Assembly (NCBI RefSeq): GCF_000571935.1
Contig: NZ_ATAX01000026.1
Span: 1-64,000 of the forward strand
Direction of reading: 5' to 3'
DNA: 64,000 nucleotides
Source: Ruminococcus flavefaciens 007c
GTDB lineage: Bacteria > Bacillota > Clostridia > Oscillospirales > Ruminococcaceae
Shown here: in pieces, positions 41,792 through 51,359 of the stretch
Position numbering within the stretch: position 1 is the stretch's first letter
How the letters are laid out: each line of letters opens with the position of its first letter
Position numbers and translations under genes: made by a program
Notes under the pieces: model-generated
The model's input: the letters and a program-made list of their open reading frames with translations, nothing else
The model's database searches: none
Told to the model about the DNA's origin: nothing

Positions 41792-44440
41792 TCAATAAGC
41801 GAGTGAAGATACCTTCTTGATGAGGTACTCCTGGATACGGAGAGCATCATCGCCTGTAAGTCCCTTTGTTGAGCGGTCAACGTCACCGTTAGCCTGACCC
41901 TGTCTTGAGAGACAGTGATAATCAGTACCGCCTACACCGTACTTGTTGGGGTTAGCCAGAGCCTGCATGATGAGGATAGCATCGGAAAGGTCAACATTAC
42001 GATCGCAGTTAGCGTCGCCGTATACAGTTACAGGAATATCCTGAGGCGGATTAGTCTGTGTAGGAGCTGTTGTAGTAGTTGTAGTGGTTGTTGTGGTGAT
42101 TTTTGTAGTAGTTGTAGTTGTGGCAGCTGTACCCTTTGCTGTATAAACTACGATAGAATCCATGTTGTAAGTGGAAACGTTAGTCCACCATGTACCGAAC
42201 TTGAGCTCGCCGGCGCTGTAAGCGAAAGTCTTGGCAGCACTTGCGGAGGGAGTCCATGTGATAGTACCCTTGCTGCCGTTGATAGATTTTTCCTGCTGAT
42301 CGTCATCGTTCATGTACCAGTAATCGGGAGAAACAGTGGTTGAAGAACCGAAGTTACCTACCCACTTGTCGATGTTGCCGCTTGCAGAGATATTGAACTC
42401 TATCTTTGTAGCGTACTCGCCGCTGGGGATCTTGAAGTCAGCCCAGTCGAAGCCGATCATCTTGTCGTCAGCTGCGTCATCGAACTTGAGAGACTTGTTG
42501 AACTCTACCTTGTATACTCCGTCGCCGCCTGTTGAAGGACCGCCGGGATTGGTGTTTGTAGTAGTTGTTGTTATTACAACAGGTCTTGTTGTAGTAGTTG
42601 TAGTTGTTGTATTGCCGGGTGTTGAACTGCCGCTTCCGCCGTCGAGAACGACCTTCTCGATAGTAACACCGTCGCCCTGAGGCCACCAGATCATAGCCTT
42701 TACAGTCTGACCAACATTTGAAGGAATATCGTAGTCTACTACAACTTCCTTGTTTGCGTCAGCCTTTACGTTTTCAAAATCAACCTGCTCCCACTTGCCT
42801 GTCCATGTGCCGAAGCCGCCGGAAGCCTGTGTATCGTTGGTATTGATCTTGAAGTAAAGTGTTGCCTTCTTAGCGCCCTGAGGAGCAAACTCAGCAACGC
42901 TGATAGGTCCGTCGGTTCCGTCCTCTACACCTACCTTCATATCAGCAGGAAGGAGAGTCTTGCCGCTGCCTGTTGAAGGACCGCCGGGATTGTAAGTGGT
43001 TGTTGTAGTTGTGGGCGGATTATAAGGATCTACCTGTGTAGTTGTTGTAGTTGTACCGGGCTGAGATGAGCCGCCGCCGTAGATCTTTGAAACGCCGGGG
43101 ATAGTGCTTACAGTTGAGCCTGTATTGTAGAAGTGGTAAAGACCTGCTGCTGCACCAACGAGACCTGCGTTATAGTCAACAGCTACCTCGTTAGCCTTAT
43201 AATCTGAACGAACATCGCGGTATCCTGCGCCGCTTGCATCAGTAGGACCGCCGCAGAGAGCGCCTACAAGAAGATTCTTGTTAGGTGTTCCGTCGTTCTG
43301 CTCGCTTGCGTTTGCATCGGGTGAAGCTGCTCTGTGGTGAGGATTTTTGGAAGCGTTGTCCTTGAAGCCGACAATGAGGCAGTAGCGCTGACCATTTGCA
43401 AAAGCCTTATCGCCTGTGAGGTACTGCATCTGGCCCTTAGCCCAGCCTGCATCACCGTGATTGTACTTAGCAGCTACGAGAGTAGCCATCTGAGCTGTAG
43501 CATTGTGTCTTGCCGAGCCCCACTCGTCGTAGAACTTGTACTCATTGCCGCCGCCGATCTCGTGAACGGCGCTCCAGTTGCTTGTAGCCTCAGCCTTGAG
43601 GATAGAAGCGCCGAGACCAACGTTCTCCCAGCAGTGTACCCACCAACCCTCGGGGCAGGTGCCCAGATCGTTGAGGTACTGAGAATCATTTGTAGCCTTA
43701 TAGAGCCAGCCTGCTGCCCATGCGAGCTCGTCTGCGGAGCCGCTGGTACCGCTTACATAGTATGGTGAAACCGAATATGTTCCTGTATTCTGCTTTGAGA
43801 AGTTGTAGAGTGCCTTAGCATAGGTAAGGTCATCGGGGTTACCGAAGTTTACATAGTTAGCTGCGAGAGCTGCTGCATACTCAGCAGTAATGTTTGCAGC
43901 GCCGCCGGTAGTCCATACCATACGGCCTCTGTCACCCTGTAACTCGGGAGCGCCCCAGTAGTTATGGTCGATATCACCGTTACCTTTTTCGATAAGCACC
44001 TTTGAAACGTTGTTTCCGTTGAGAACTGTAGCGTCACGGAAGAATTTACAGAATTTGTCTGTTATAACTTTGAGGTGTGCATCCTGTCCTGTAGCAACGA
44101 AAGCGTCCTTGAATTCGTAATATGCCCAGCCGAGAGTAGAAGCTGCATAGCCCTGAGGCTGACCGAACATTACGTGGTCGCCGGCATCGTGGAAACCGCC
44201 GGGAACTTCGTCGTTCATGTGGCAGTTGCTTCTCCATGTGAGACCGCAGGACGAGTTGTCACCGCACATATTTGCGTCATAGAGATAGAGAGAGTACTGA
44301 AGGAGTTTAGCGTAGTTATCGCCGTCTGCCGCTGTTGCTGTAAGAGAGGGAGACACCACTGAAGAGAGCGGTGAAGCAATAGAGGTAAGGGCTACTGCGC
44401 TGCTAATGATGGCTGATTTCAGCCTGTTTAACTTATTCAT
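41792..44440 (-). CDS. Secreted GH9 cellulase with two binding-module-like domains and dockerin
   Basis: 882 residues: signal peptide (about 1-38), GH9 catalytic domain (about 41-470), Thr-rich linker, a module of ~110 residues (GKTLLPADMKVGVEDG...), a second linker, another beta-sandwich module (YKVEFNKSLKFDD...), a third linker and a dockerin. Catalytic Asp85 and Asp88 are in GGFHDAGDHVMFG; the acid Glu is in NEVAVDYNAG. It should hydrolyse cellulose. The dockerin pairs DANCDRNVDLSDAI with a degenerate second loop. ATG 44440 gives a proper signal peptide; the longer frame overlaps the -10 box. The ribosome binding site is weak (AGAAAGAAG). Confidence 0.95.
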   Translation of the reverse strand: MNKLNRLKSAIISSAVALTSIASPLSSVVSPSLTATAADGDNYAKLLQYSLYLYDANMCGDNSSCGLTWRSNCHMNDEVPGGFHDAGDHVMFGQPQGYAASTLGWAYYEFKDAFVATGQDAHLKVITDKFCKFFRDATVLNGNNVSKVLIEKGNGDIDHNYWGAPELQGDRGRMVWTTGGAANITAEYAAALAANYVNFGNPDDLTYAKALYNFSKQNTGTYSVSPYYVSGTSGSADELAWAAGWLYKATNDSQYLNDLGTCPEGWWVHCWENVGLGASILKAEATSNWSAVHEIGGGNEYKFYDEWGSARHNATAQMATLVAAKYNHGDAGWAKGQMQYLTGDKAFANGQRYCLIVGFKDNASKNPHHRAASPDANASEQNDGTPNKNLLVGALCGGPTDASGAGYRDVRSDYKANEVAVDYNAGLVGAAAGLYHFYNTGSTVSTIPGVSKIYGGGSSQPGTTTTTTQVDPYNPPTTTTTTYNPGGPSTGSGKTLLPADMKVGVEDGTDGPISVAEFAPQGAKKATLYFKINTNDTQASGGFGTWTGKWEQVDFENVKADANKEVVVDYDIPSNVGQTVKAMIWWPQGDGVTIEKVVLDGGSGSSTPGNTTTTTTTTRPVVITTTTTNTNPGGPSTGGDGVYKVEFNKSLKFDDAADDKMIGFDWADFKIPSGEYATKIEFNISASGNIDKWVGNFGSSTTVSPDYWYMNDDDQQEKSINGSKGTITWTPSASAAKTFAYSAGELKFGTWWTNVSTYNMDSIVVYTAKGTAATTTTTTKITTTTTTTTTTAPTQTNPPQDIPVTVYGDANCDRNVDLSDAILIMQALANPNKYGVGGTDYHCLSRQGQANGDVDRSTKGLTGDDALRIQEYLIKKVSSLAY

Positions 44441-44721
44441 GTTATCACACTTCTTTCTGAATGATCTGCCTATAATATGTCTTACCATCATTATACAGGG
44501 TTTGGATTGAAATTTGGTAACAAAACGGTAACAGAATAATTACAATATGGTGAAATAGAACTGCGAAACAATATTTTCAGCATGATGTGCAAAAAGCGAC
44601 AACATACATTGTGCATAATCACTATTCTTTTTGTACGAAAAAGGTTAAAAAAAGGAAGCAGGCACGAAGCCTGAGCCCCGTGCCTGTCTTATGGAAGGTG
44701 GTGTTAGTAAATATCGTGTTT
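44441..44721. other. Upstream region of the first GH9 gene
   Basis: A TATAAT on the minus strand (44495-44490) has no good -35 box. TGCACA-containing stretches lie at 44584-44595 and 44608-44619. The terminator of the second GH9 gene is AGGCACG...CGTGCCT at 44660-44685, with a T-rich tail on the minus strand. Confidence 0.5.
44660..44685 (-). terminator. Terminator of the second GH9 gene
   Basis: AGGCACG pairs with CGTGCCT; the minus strand continues with CTTCCTTTTTTT. Confidence 0.7.
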
Positions 44722-47268
44722 TTATCCGAGGGAAGGGATAAGCTTGAGAAGCAGTCTCTGGATATTCATAGCGTCGTCATTGGTCATACCGTTTCCGTCT
44801 GCATCTGCGTTCTTTCTGCCCAGAGTTGTAAGAGGCTTGTCGGCAGTGCCGCCCTCTGCGTACTTATTGGGGTTGGCAAGAGCCTGCATTATGAGTATGG
44901 CATCCGCAAGGTCTACCGTACCGTCGCAGTTGGCGTCGCCCTTGATATTGGCATCTCCCTTGACCATCAGTACGTCCATATATGTAACATTCGGAGTACC
45001 GCCGTCCCTGATGTCATCCTTAGCCTCAACAAAGGTATATCCGTCAGCCTCTGCATAAATATTGCTGATAGAGTAGCTCTTTGCGTCCTTGTACTTTGCA
45101 TAGTTGTATATCACAGGGTTAGCGTCTGCTGTATTATACCTGGCTATCGGACCTGTGAATACTTCGCGTCCGTCTATCTCATAGACGATATGTGTTGCGA
45201 ATGTCAGTGTGGCGTTGTTGATGAGCTCGCCCGTATCCTTGTCCTTGACTGTGAAAACGCAGGAATAAGGCTTTATGCCTTCGGCTTCCTTTACGGCTAT
45301 GGGGTACTTGAAGTTTCCGAAGGATATATTCTCACCGTTATAATAATAATCTCCGTTGTACATTACCGCATATGAGCCAGCGGGCACCTCGTTAGCCATT
45401 TCGCCCTTCCAGATAGCGCCGTTTTCACCGCCTATGATGGCGTACTTGGGATCGAGAGTGATGTTCTCAACAAGGAAGGGCTCGCCGTAGATTATGCCTG
45501 CTCTGCTGCCGCCTTCTGCCTCCTGCCAGTATGTTCTTGACTGTACCATTACGGAAATACCCGAAAGATCGAGACTCTCGCCTACGGTATACTGTGTCTT
45601 TGCAGGATAGGAAATTACCTCCTTGACATCATATGATGGTCTCATTGTAATAGTTATCAGTGGCTTTGCCTCGGTAGTTGTAGTTGTGGTTGTAACTGGC
45701 TCTGTTGTGGTAGTAGTGGTCGTTGTTGTGGAGGTAGTTGTAGTAACTATCTCATTGCTGCCGAATTTGAAATCTGCGTTTATCTCGCTTACCTGCTTTG
45801 CAAGAGCGGGCATAGATGTTGCATCGCCGCCGTAGAGGTTTGCAACGCCTGCACAGGCAATTGCGAAGCAGCCGTTATAATCGAGAGCACCCTCGGTGTA
45901 CTGGTATTTGTCTGTCTGATCCTGATAACCGCTCTTGTCGTCACCGCCTACGAGGAGACCGTAAGCTGTGTACTTGGCGGAGGGATTGGAGGAAGCGCCT
46001 GAGCTGTCAGTTCCGGGATTTGCAGCACGGTGGTGGATATGTACGGGCCACTTGTCGCCGTATCCGAGGAGAAAACTATAGCCTAAGCTGTTGTCTCCGA
46101 GGATGTGGTCCATCTGATACTTTGCAGCCTTTGCGTAATCTGCGTCCTTGTTGCCGTTTGCGATAGCGAGGGCATCCATCTGTTTAGCGCAGTTGTAGCG
46201 TGAAGCACCCCAGCCGTCTGCGTTATATGTACCTACTCTGAGATCGCCCTGCTTCTGGAGTTCGTACTTCAACTCGTCAGCGTATACCTGATCGCCTGTA
46301 GCCTTGTACATGAGAGTGGAATAGCCCTGCCATACCTTGTCCCATGAGAATACCCAGCCGTCGTACTGGCTGTTGCCGTAGTCGCCGTTCTTTCCGACAC
46401 GTGAAGGCTTGCTTCCTGCGTCGTTTACCCAGAGCCATGCCTGAGCCATAGCCTCTTCGTCCTGATACTGAGCGGCTGTATCATAGAAGCCGCCTATACC
46501 GCCCGTATTGTTGCCGACGTGCTGCTGACCGAATGCCAGCAGAGCCTTTGCGTACTTCAGGCACTCTGCGGAATAGGTGGGATCGGAATCCTTGAGCACA
46601 TATGCCGTGCCCGCAAGTCCTGCTGCCATTTCGCAGCATACCGAGGAATTGTTGCTGTTTGATGTGAGCCAGAATATAGGCCTTGCATAGGTCTGTACTT
46701 CCGGAGGTGACCATATGCCGTGATCCGTGCCGCCGTCTGCAACAACGTGTGCAACAGCCGCAACATTGCCGGAGTTATCAAGGAATGTGGTCTTCATAAG
46801 GTAATCGGCGCCCCATCTGAGCTCATAGATAAGATGATCCTTGCAGCCTGCCTTTTCGTATACACCGGGGTTGAGGTATTCTGAAAGAGCCAGAGCGCTC
46901 ATTGCGAAACCGATAGTGAGATTGAACTTGATGTGGTCGCCTGCGTCGTGGAAGCCGCCCGAAAGATCGACTTTTCCGTCGCCGTCTGGATCCACAGCGG
47001 CCTTTTCCGAGCCGCCCAGATTTCCTACGGAAGCGGAATCGTCATATGTGTGGCAGTCGCCTCTCCATGTAAGAGGGCCGTCGGTAATGCCTTTGCCGCA
47101 GGCGTTGGCGTCGTACATATAAAGCGACATAGCCAGTGCTTTATAGTAGTCGTGATCTGCTGCGTCGGCAGTTACGGGAACTGCGGTGGTTACCGCCGAT
47201 GTCAGTGCTATGACAGCGGAAGCGGCTGCAGCAGATAGTTTTTTTGCCAGAGTGTTTTTGTGTTTCAT
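44722..47268 (-). CDS. Secreted GH9 cellulase with Ig-like module and dockerin
   Basis: 848 residues: signal peptide (about 1-37), GH9 domain (about 38-490) with Asp108 and Asp111 in GGFHDAGDHIKFN and the acid Glu in YTEGALDYNG, Thr-rich linker (about 508-535), a domain of ~240 residues of Ig-like/unknown type, and a dockerin (DANCDGTVDLADAI then ADADGNGMTNDDA). The DPDGDGKVDLSGG insert before the catalytic Asp looks like a Ca-binding loop. Cellulose hydrolysis expected. ATG 47268 is preferred to the TTG at 47286 since GAGGAG lies 8 bases upstream. Separate transcript from the other GH9 gene. Confidence 0.95.
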   Translation of the reverse strand: MKHKNTLAKKLSAAAASAVIALTSAVTTAVPVTADAADHDYYKALAMSLYMYDANACGKGITDGPLTWRGDCHTYDDSASVGNLGGSEKAAVDPDGDGKVDLSGGFHDAGDHIKFNLTIGFAMSALALSEYLNPGVYEKAGCKDHLIYELRWGADYLMKTTFLDNSGNVAAVAHVVADGGTDHGIWSPPEVQTYARPIFWLTSNSNNSSVCCEMAAGLAGTAYVLKDSDPTYSAECLKYAKALLAFGQQHVGNNTGGIGGFYDTAAQYQDEEAMAQAWLWVNDAGSKPSRVGKNGDYGNSQYDGWVFSWDKVWQGYSTLMYKATGDQVYADELKYELQKQGDLRVGTYNADGWGASRYNCAKQMDALAIANGNKDADYAKAAKYQMDHILGDNSLGYSFLLGYGDKWPVHIHHRAANPGTDSSGASSNPSAKYTAYGLLVGGDDKSGYQDQTDKYQYTEGALDYNGCFAIACAGVANLYGGDATSMPALAKQVSEINADFKFGSNEIVTTTTSTTTTTTTTTEPVTTTTTTTEAKPLITITMRPSYDVKEVISYPAKTQYTVGESLDLSGISVMVQSRTYWQEAEGGSRAGIIYGEPFLVENITLDPKYAIIGGENGAIWKGEMANEVPAGSYAVMYNGDYYYNGENISFGNFKYPIAVKEAEGIKPYSCVFTVKDKDTGELINNATLTFATHIVYEIDGREVFTGPIARYNTADANPVIYNYAKYKDAKSYSISNIYAEADGYTFVEAKDDIRDGGTPNVTYMDVLMVKGDANIKGDANCDGTVDLADAILIMQALANPNKYAEGGTADKPLTTLGRKNADADGNGMTNDDAMNIQRLLLKLIPSLG

Positions 47269-47335
47269 TTTCCATTCTCCTCTCAAATAATAGATAAAAC
47301 AGGAAGTCTATGCAAGCCATAGTTTCCATGCTACT

Positions 47336-47341
47336 ATTATA
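47336..47341 (-). promoter_or_regulatory. -10 box of the second GH9 gene
   Basis: TATAAT on the minus strand, no convincing -35 at 16-18 bases, so possibly activator dependent. Confidence 0.4.
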
Positions 47342-47517
47342 ACATATTTTGCTCAAGTTTTGTGAACAATATGTGTAATTTCGCACAATGAGAGACATAT
47401 TTGGAGAATGTATCAAAAAGTCTTCCTTTTCTTTGTGGCATTTTACTATGATAAGGAGGATATATGCCGATATCTGAGGGGGAAAACTTACGTCCCCGTC
47501 TTTTCAATATGAAAAAA

Positions 47518-47535
47518 GGACGGCTTCCGCCGTCC
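47518..47535 (-). terminator. Terminator of the solute-binding protein gene
   Basis: GGACGGC, TTCC loop, GCCGTCC; TTTTTT follows on the minus strand. Confidence 0.85.
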
Positions 47536-47540
47536 CTGTA

Positions 47541-48944
47541 TCAGTTGCTGTATTTTGCTATTTCGCCGTCGATGACCGGTGAAAGTGCGCTCTTGAGGGC
47601 TTCCCAGTCCTTAGTCTGCTGTGAATCGGTGATACGGTACATAACGCCCCTTGAATCGGGAGTATAATTACCGTAGCCGGTCATTGCTGTATCCATGCCG
47701 TTTCCGAAATCGTAAACGGGGCTTACCTTTGAAAGATCGGTATATTCCTGCAAAGCGTCGTACTGTTCCTCGGTGATGAAGCTCCTGTATGTGCCCGAGG
47801 CGTTCTTCACCTGTATCAGAGCCTGTTCCTTTGCAGCCTTTTTCATGTTTTCGTCAGAGGCTGCAAGACGTTCGCATTTTAAATATGTAGCAACTGCCTT
47901 GCCTTTCTGAGAGTCTCTTGTGAGCATACGGGCATTGAAATTGCAGGAGATGTAGTTTTTGTCCGCTTCGGGATCCTTGGGGAAGGGGACTATCATCAGG
48001 TCAGACTCCGGATTTGCGGCGTTGGATATTCCCAGCGACCAGCTGCCTGATGCATAGAACAGGGTATTGAGGTCTGCGGGGAAGGTATCGCGCCATAGGG
48101 TGCTCACCCAGCCGTTTGCGCATATGCCGTTTATCATAGCCTCTGCTCTTGCGATGTCGGGATCGTACATACAGTTTTTCAGCGTGTTTCCGTCGTAGCT
48201 CACCACAGCACGTCCTGTTGAGCTGATGGCTGCCTGTCCGAACCAGCCGTTTATGCCGTATCTGTATGCGTCGGGATTATTTGATCTGAACTTCTCGATC
48301 ATGGACTTCATTGCGTCCCAGTCCCATTTGCCCTCCTGCCACAGAGTCCTCGGATCATCTATTCCTTCGGATTTCATGAGCTTTCTGCTGTATGTGAGCA
48401 GTACGGGTTCGGATATCGAGTAGGGGATCACGTAATGCTGTCCGTTGTATGCGAACATATCCATCAGTGACGACACATCCGACCAGAGGCCTTCGTCAAC
48501 GCCCATATCCCCGAAATAGGAGTCGAGGGGAGCGAACTGTCCCGACATAACGCCGCCGGGGAACACTCCTCCGTCAAAGGGGAACATATCCACAGTCTCT
48601 CCTGAATCCAGCATTGCGGAAAGGGTGGAGAACTTGTCGTTTGCTGATGTACGCACCCAGTTTATCCTGCCGCCGTAAGCGTCCTCGAAGAGAGCCAGTG
48701 CTGCGGAGCGCTGGTCTCCGCCCTGAGGGTTGAGGTCATAGTCCGCCAGCCAGGTTATCTCCATATCGCTGCTGGGCTCGGCGGGATCGCCGTTGAATGT
48801 GGTATCTGCCGTCTCCGAGCTTTTTTCTGCGGTGACGGGCTGTGTATCTCCGCTGTCTTTCTTTTTGCTGCTGCATGATGTGGCAGCGGTAAGGACTGCG
48901 GCTGCTGCTGTAAGGGCAGCGAGCAGTCTCTTTGTATTCAACAT
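47541..48944 (-). CDS. Orphan ABC-type solute-binding lipoprotein (sugar-binding family)
   Basis: 467 residues. The signal peptide ends at the lipobox ATSC (Cys24); then a Ser/Thr-rich linker and a two-lobed family 1 solute-binding fold (about 60-460), with ITWLADYDLNP, VPYSISEP-like IPYSISEPVLLTYSRKLM and GSWSLGISNA typical of carbohydrate-binding members. It should bind a sugar or oligosaccharide outside the membrane. No permease or ATPase genes adjoin it, so it must work with a transporter elsewhere, or act as a sensor. Own promoter with a TACCGCA/TGCGGTA inverted repeat downstream. Confidence 0.85.
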   Translation of the reverse strand: MLNTKRLLAALTAAAAVLTAATSCSSKKKDSGDTQPVTAEKSSETADTTFNGDPAEPSSDMEITWLADYDLNPQGGDQRSAALALFEDAYGGRINWVRTSANDKFSTLSAMLDSGETVDMFPFDGGVFPGGVMSGQFAPLDSYFGDMGVDEGLWSDVSSLMDMFAYNGQHYVIPYSISEPVLLTYSRKLMKSEGIDDPRTLWQEGKWDWDAMKSMIEKFRSNNPDAYRYGINGWFGQAAISSTGRAVVSYDGNTLKNCMYDPDIARAEAMINGICANGWVSTLWRDTFPADLNTLFYASGSWSLGISNAANPESDLMIVPFPKDPEADKNYISCNFNARMLTRDSQKGKAVATYLKCERLAASDENMKKAAKEQALIQVKNASGTYRSFITEEQYDALQEYTDLSKVSPVYDFGNGMDTAMTGYGNYTPDSRGVMYRITDSQQTKDWEALKSALSPVIDGEIAKYSN

Positions 48945-49000
48945 TATATGTTATGCTCCTTTCGGATACCGCATTTGTTTCTGCGGTAAGAGTCAATAAT

Positions 49001-49029
49001 ATTATACTCGTTCTTCTGTTCTGTGTCAA
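49001..49029 (-). promoter_or_regulatory. Promoter of the solute-binding protein gene
   Basis: Minus strand TTGACA (49029-49024), 17 bases, TATAAT (49006-49001). Confidence 0.85.
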
Positions 49030-49179
49030 GGAATATGATATTACGGGAAAAGGCTGTAAAAACAGTGGTTATTTCCATTGAGGCGGGGCGAGTTTGCATT
49101 ATCTTTGTTAAAAAGCTCCAAAAATACCGCCTGTTATATGTCAAGTTGTTAAAAAAATGCGGAATTGTTATAAAATTAC

Positions 49180-49208
49180 GTGACATTTCATTTGAGCTGT
49201 GATATAAT
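49180..49208 (+). promoter_or_regulatory. Promoter of the VanY-like gene
   Basis: GTGACA (49180-49185), 17 bases, TATAAT (49203-49208). Confidence 0.65.
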
Positions 49209-49282
49209 ATTGTTAAAGTGTTTATATGGGCAGGTAATATGTTGATCCTCCCCTAATTTGCAGAGAAAGGGATTTTGTAAAA

Positions 49283-50404
49283 ATGGATAACAATAGATAT
49301 GAATCACATCGTCCACGTAAGAGAGTATCCCGTAAGACACTCAGGAACAGACGCCTTGCAGCTCTTGCGGTAATAGCATTTCTGGTACTGCTGCTTGTTC
49401 TCCTTGCGGCTCATGCCTGTTCGGGAGATGGCAAAAAGAAGAGCGGCGGCAAGAATTCAACGCCCACTACTACGATAACTACTCCTACAACTACTACGGA
49501 TCCCGCAATAACAACAACTGCTGTCACTACTACGGCGACACTTACAGATCCCGTTAACAAGAGCGATTTCAAACTCGACAGACAGACTATCATACTTGAG
49601 GTCGGCGAGACGGATATGCCCAGAGTAACCGGTTACCCCGATGGTATGGGCGAAGCTGACGAGCGCTGGTCTTCAGGCGATGCTACCATCGCCACAGTCG
49701 ATAATATAGGCAACATCACAGGCATAAAGCCTGGTGTGTGCTACGTTACTCTCAGATCTGCTTCCGATCCTACTCAGGAAGTAATGATCAAGGTAACAGT
49801 CCGCGGAGACGGATCTACAGAAGCAACAAGTAATGCAACGCCTCAGTCGAATACGGCTGAGGCTCCCGAGCCCCCTGTGTATGATACAGAGGGGCTTACT
49901 TATATGGAGGGGGTTTTGATAGCGAACAAGTCCTACAGTCTGCCCGCTACCTTTGAACCCGGTCTGGAGCCCATATGCTATCAGCAGTTTCAGGCGCTTT
50001 CGGGAGCAGCCTCCAAGGAGGGACTGAGCATATATCTCAATTCGGGGTTCCGTTCCTATCACGATCAGGAGATAATCTATGAAAACTACGTCAAGGAGGA
50101 TGGAAAGGACAAGGCGGATACCTATTCCGCACGCCCGGGTTTTTCCGAGCATCAGACGGGACTTGTCATAGACGTCAATACAGTTGACGACGCTTTCGGT
50201 TCTACACGTGAGGCGGCATGGCTTGCAGAGCACGCCCACGAATACGGCTTTATAATCCGCTATCCCCAGGGCAAGGAGTCTATCACGGGCTATCAGTACG
50301 AGCCGTGGCATATAAGATATGTAGGCTCAAAGCTGGCAAATAAGCTCTACAAGAGCGGACAGTGCCTTGAAGAATACTTCAATATCAAATCCGAATACAA
50401 TTGA
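49283..50404 (+). CDS. D-alanyl-D-alanine carboxypeptidase, VanY (M15) family, with Big_2 domain
   Basis: 373 residues: basic N-terminus, signal anchor (about 30-46), Thr-rich linker (about 58-85), a Big_2-type Ig-like domain (about 95-175) and an M15B VanY peptidase domain (about 200-360). Zinc ligands are visible in FSEHQTGLVIDV (His and Asp) and EPWHIRYVG (His); NSGFRSYHDQ is typical. It trims the terminal D-Ala from peptidoglycan stems at the cell surface. AGAAAGGGA precedes the ATG. Alone in its transcript; no van resistance genes nearby, so wall maturation is more likely than glycopeptide resistance. Confidence 0.92.
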   Translation: MDNNRYESHRPRKRVSRKTLRNRRLAALAVIAFLVLLLVLLAAHACSGDGKKKSGGKNSTPTTTITTPTTTTDPAITTTAVTTTATLTDPVNKSDFKLDRQTIILEVGETDMPRVTGYPDGMGEADERWSSGDATIATVDNIGNITGIKPGVCYVTLRSASDPTQEVMIKVTVRGDGSTEATSNATPQSNTAEAPEPPVYDTEGLTYMEGVLIANKSYSLPATFEPGLEPICYQQFQALSGAASKEGLSIYLNSGFRSYHDQEIIYENYVKEDGKDKADTYSARPGFSEHQTGLVIDVNTVDDAFGSTREAAWLAEHAHEYGFIIRYPQGKESITGYQYEPWHIRYVGSKLANKLYKSGQCLEEYFNIKSEYN

Positions 50405-50411
50405 TAAACGT

Positions 50412-50438
50412 CCCTGTCGCGGAAGACAGGGCTTTTTT
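50412..50438 (+). terminator. Terminator of the VanY-like gene
   Basis: CCCTGTC pairs with GACAGGG, followed by CTTTTTTT. Confidence 0.9.
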
Positions 50439-50451
50439 TATTTGCGCAGCC

Positions 50452-50481
50452 TTGACACGGGGGCAGGGAGTATGATATATT
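50452..50481 (+). promoter_or_regulatory. Promoter of rsmE
   Basis: TTGACA (50452-50457), 18 bases, TATATT (50476-50481). Confidence 0.55.
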
Positions 50482-50525
50482 TATTTTGCGGAAACAGACT
50501 TTTTACGGAAATGAGCTGAGATTTT

Positions 50526-51251
50526 ATGCCGAGATTTTTCAGAAATGAGATAGATGAGAACAATATCGTCCTGACAGGCAGCGACGCCAATCATATAGGG
50601 CGTTCCCTGCGCATGAGAACAGGTGAGGAGATCACCGTGTGCTGCAACGGCACAGACTACCGCTGCAATATCAGCAGCATAACCGCCGATGCCGTGTATC
50701 TCGATCTTGTGGAGAAGCACAGATGTGCTGCGGAACCGAATGTGGAGGTGACGCTTTTTCAGGCAGTGCCGAAGCTGGACAAGCTGGAATTCATCATACA
50801 GAAAAGCGTTGAGCTGGGAGTATCAAGGGTTGTGCCCGTGCTCACAAGGCGCTGCGTGTCGCGCCCCGATGAGAAGGACTTTGCCAGAAAGAAGCTGCCG
50901 AGGCTCAGCAAGATAGCCGAGGAGGCTGCAAAGCAGTCGGGAAGAGGCATGATACCCGAGGTCACTCCCATGGTGAGCCTCAGGGAGAGTATCGACATGA
51001 TGAAGGAGCTGGACAGGAATATCCTCCTCTATGAAGAAAAGGGAGGAGTGAGCTTCGGAGAGGCTGATCTCAGCAATATAAGGACGATCGGGCTTGTCAT
51101 CGGAAGCGAGGGCGGCTTCGACAGAGAAGAGGCTGAGGCAATGGTTTCGGCGGGTGCTCAGCAGGTCTGGTTGGGCCAAAGAATACTGCGTTGTGAAACT
51201 GCACCAATAACAGCCCTTTCAATTTTGATGTTTTTAACAAATAATATGTAA
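50526..51251 (+). CDS. rsmE: 16S rRNA (uracil-1498-N3)-methyltransferase
   Basis: 241 residues. N-terminal PUA-like part with MPRFF and DANHIGRSLRMRTGEEI, then the SPOUT methyltransferase fold with KLEFIIQKSVELGV, IGSEGGFDREEAE and the C-terminal knot motif LGQRILRCETAPITAL. It methylates U1498 of 16S rRNA using S-adenosylmethionine. The Shine-Dalgarno is weak (GAGCTGAG). No partner genes such as prmA adjoin it. Confidence 0.95.
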   Translation: MPRFFRNEIDENNIVLTGSDANHIGRSLRMRTGEEITVCCNGTDYRCNISSITADAVYLDLVEKHRCAAEPNVEVTLFQAVPKLDKLEFIIQKSVELGVSRVVPVLTRRCVSRPDEKDFARKKLPRLSKIAEEAAKQSGRGMIPEVTPMVSLRESIDMMKELDRNILLYEEKGGVSFGEADLSNIRTIGLVIGSEGGFDREEAEAMVSAGAQQVWLGQRILRCETAPITALSILMFLTNNM

Positions 51252-51255
51252 AGAG

Positions 51256-51284
51256 TTGAAATCGAAAAAAAAGTATGATATAAT
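51256..51284 (+). promoter_or_regulatory. Promoter of the small acidic membrane protein gene
   Basis: TTGAAA (51256-51261), 17 bases, TATAAT (51279-51284). Confidence 0.75.
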
Positions 51285-51359
51285 ATTAATATATTATCGT
51301 AATCCGATCGCAAGCGGTTCGGTAAGTACTATTTCTTGCGGAGAAAAGAGGAAATTAAA

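Larger units (their letters stand above)
48945..49282. other. Divergent intergenic region
   Basis: Holds the inverted repeat TACCGCA...TGCGGTA (48967-48988), the promoter of the solute-binding gene (49001-49029) and that of the VanY-like gene (49180-49208). The remainder is AT-rich and featureless. Confidence 0.6.

Noticed and set aside
42336-42680. Plus-strand ORF with poly-Val runs, and similar ones near 26519 and 45623
   Set aside because: Antisense of the ACA/ACT repeats that encode Thr linkers in the cellulases.
44584-44676. Small plus-strand ORF upstream of the GH9 gene
   Set aside because: No ribosome binding site or promoter; ends in the terminator of the other GH9 gene.
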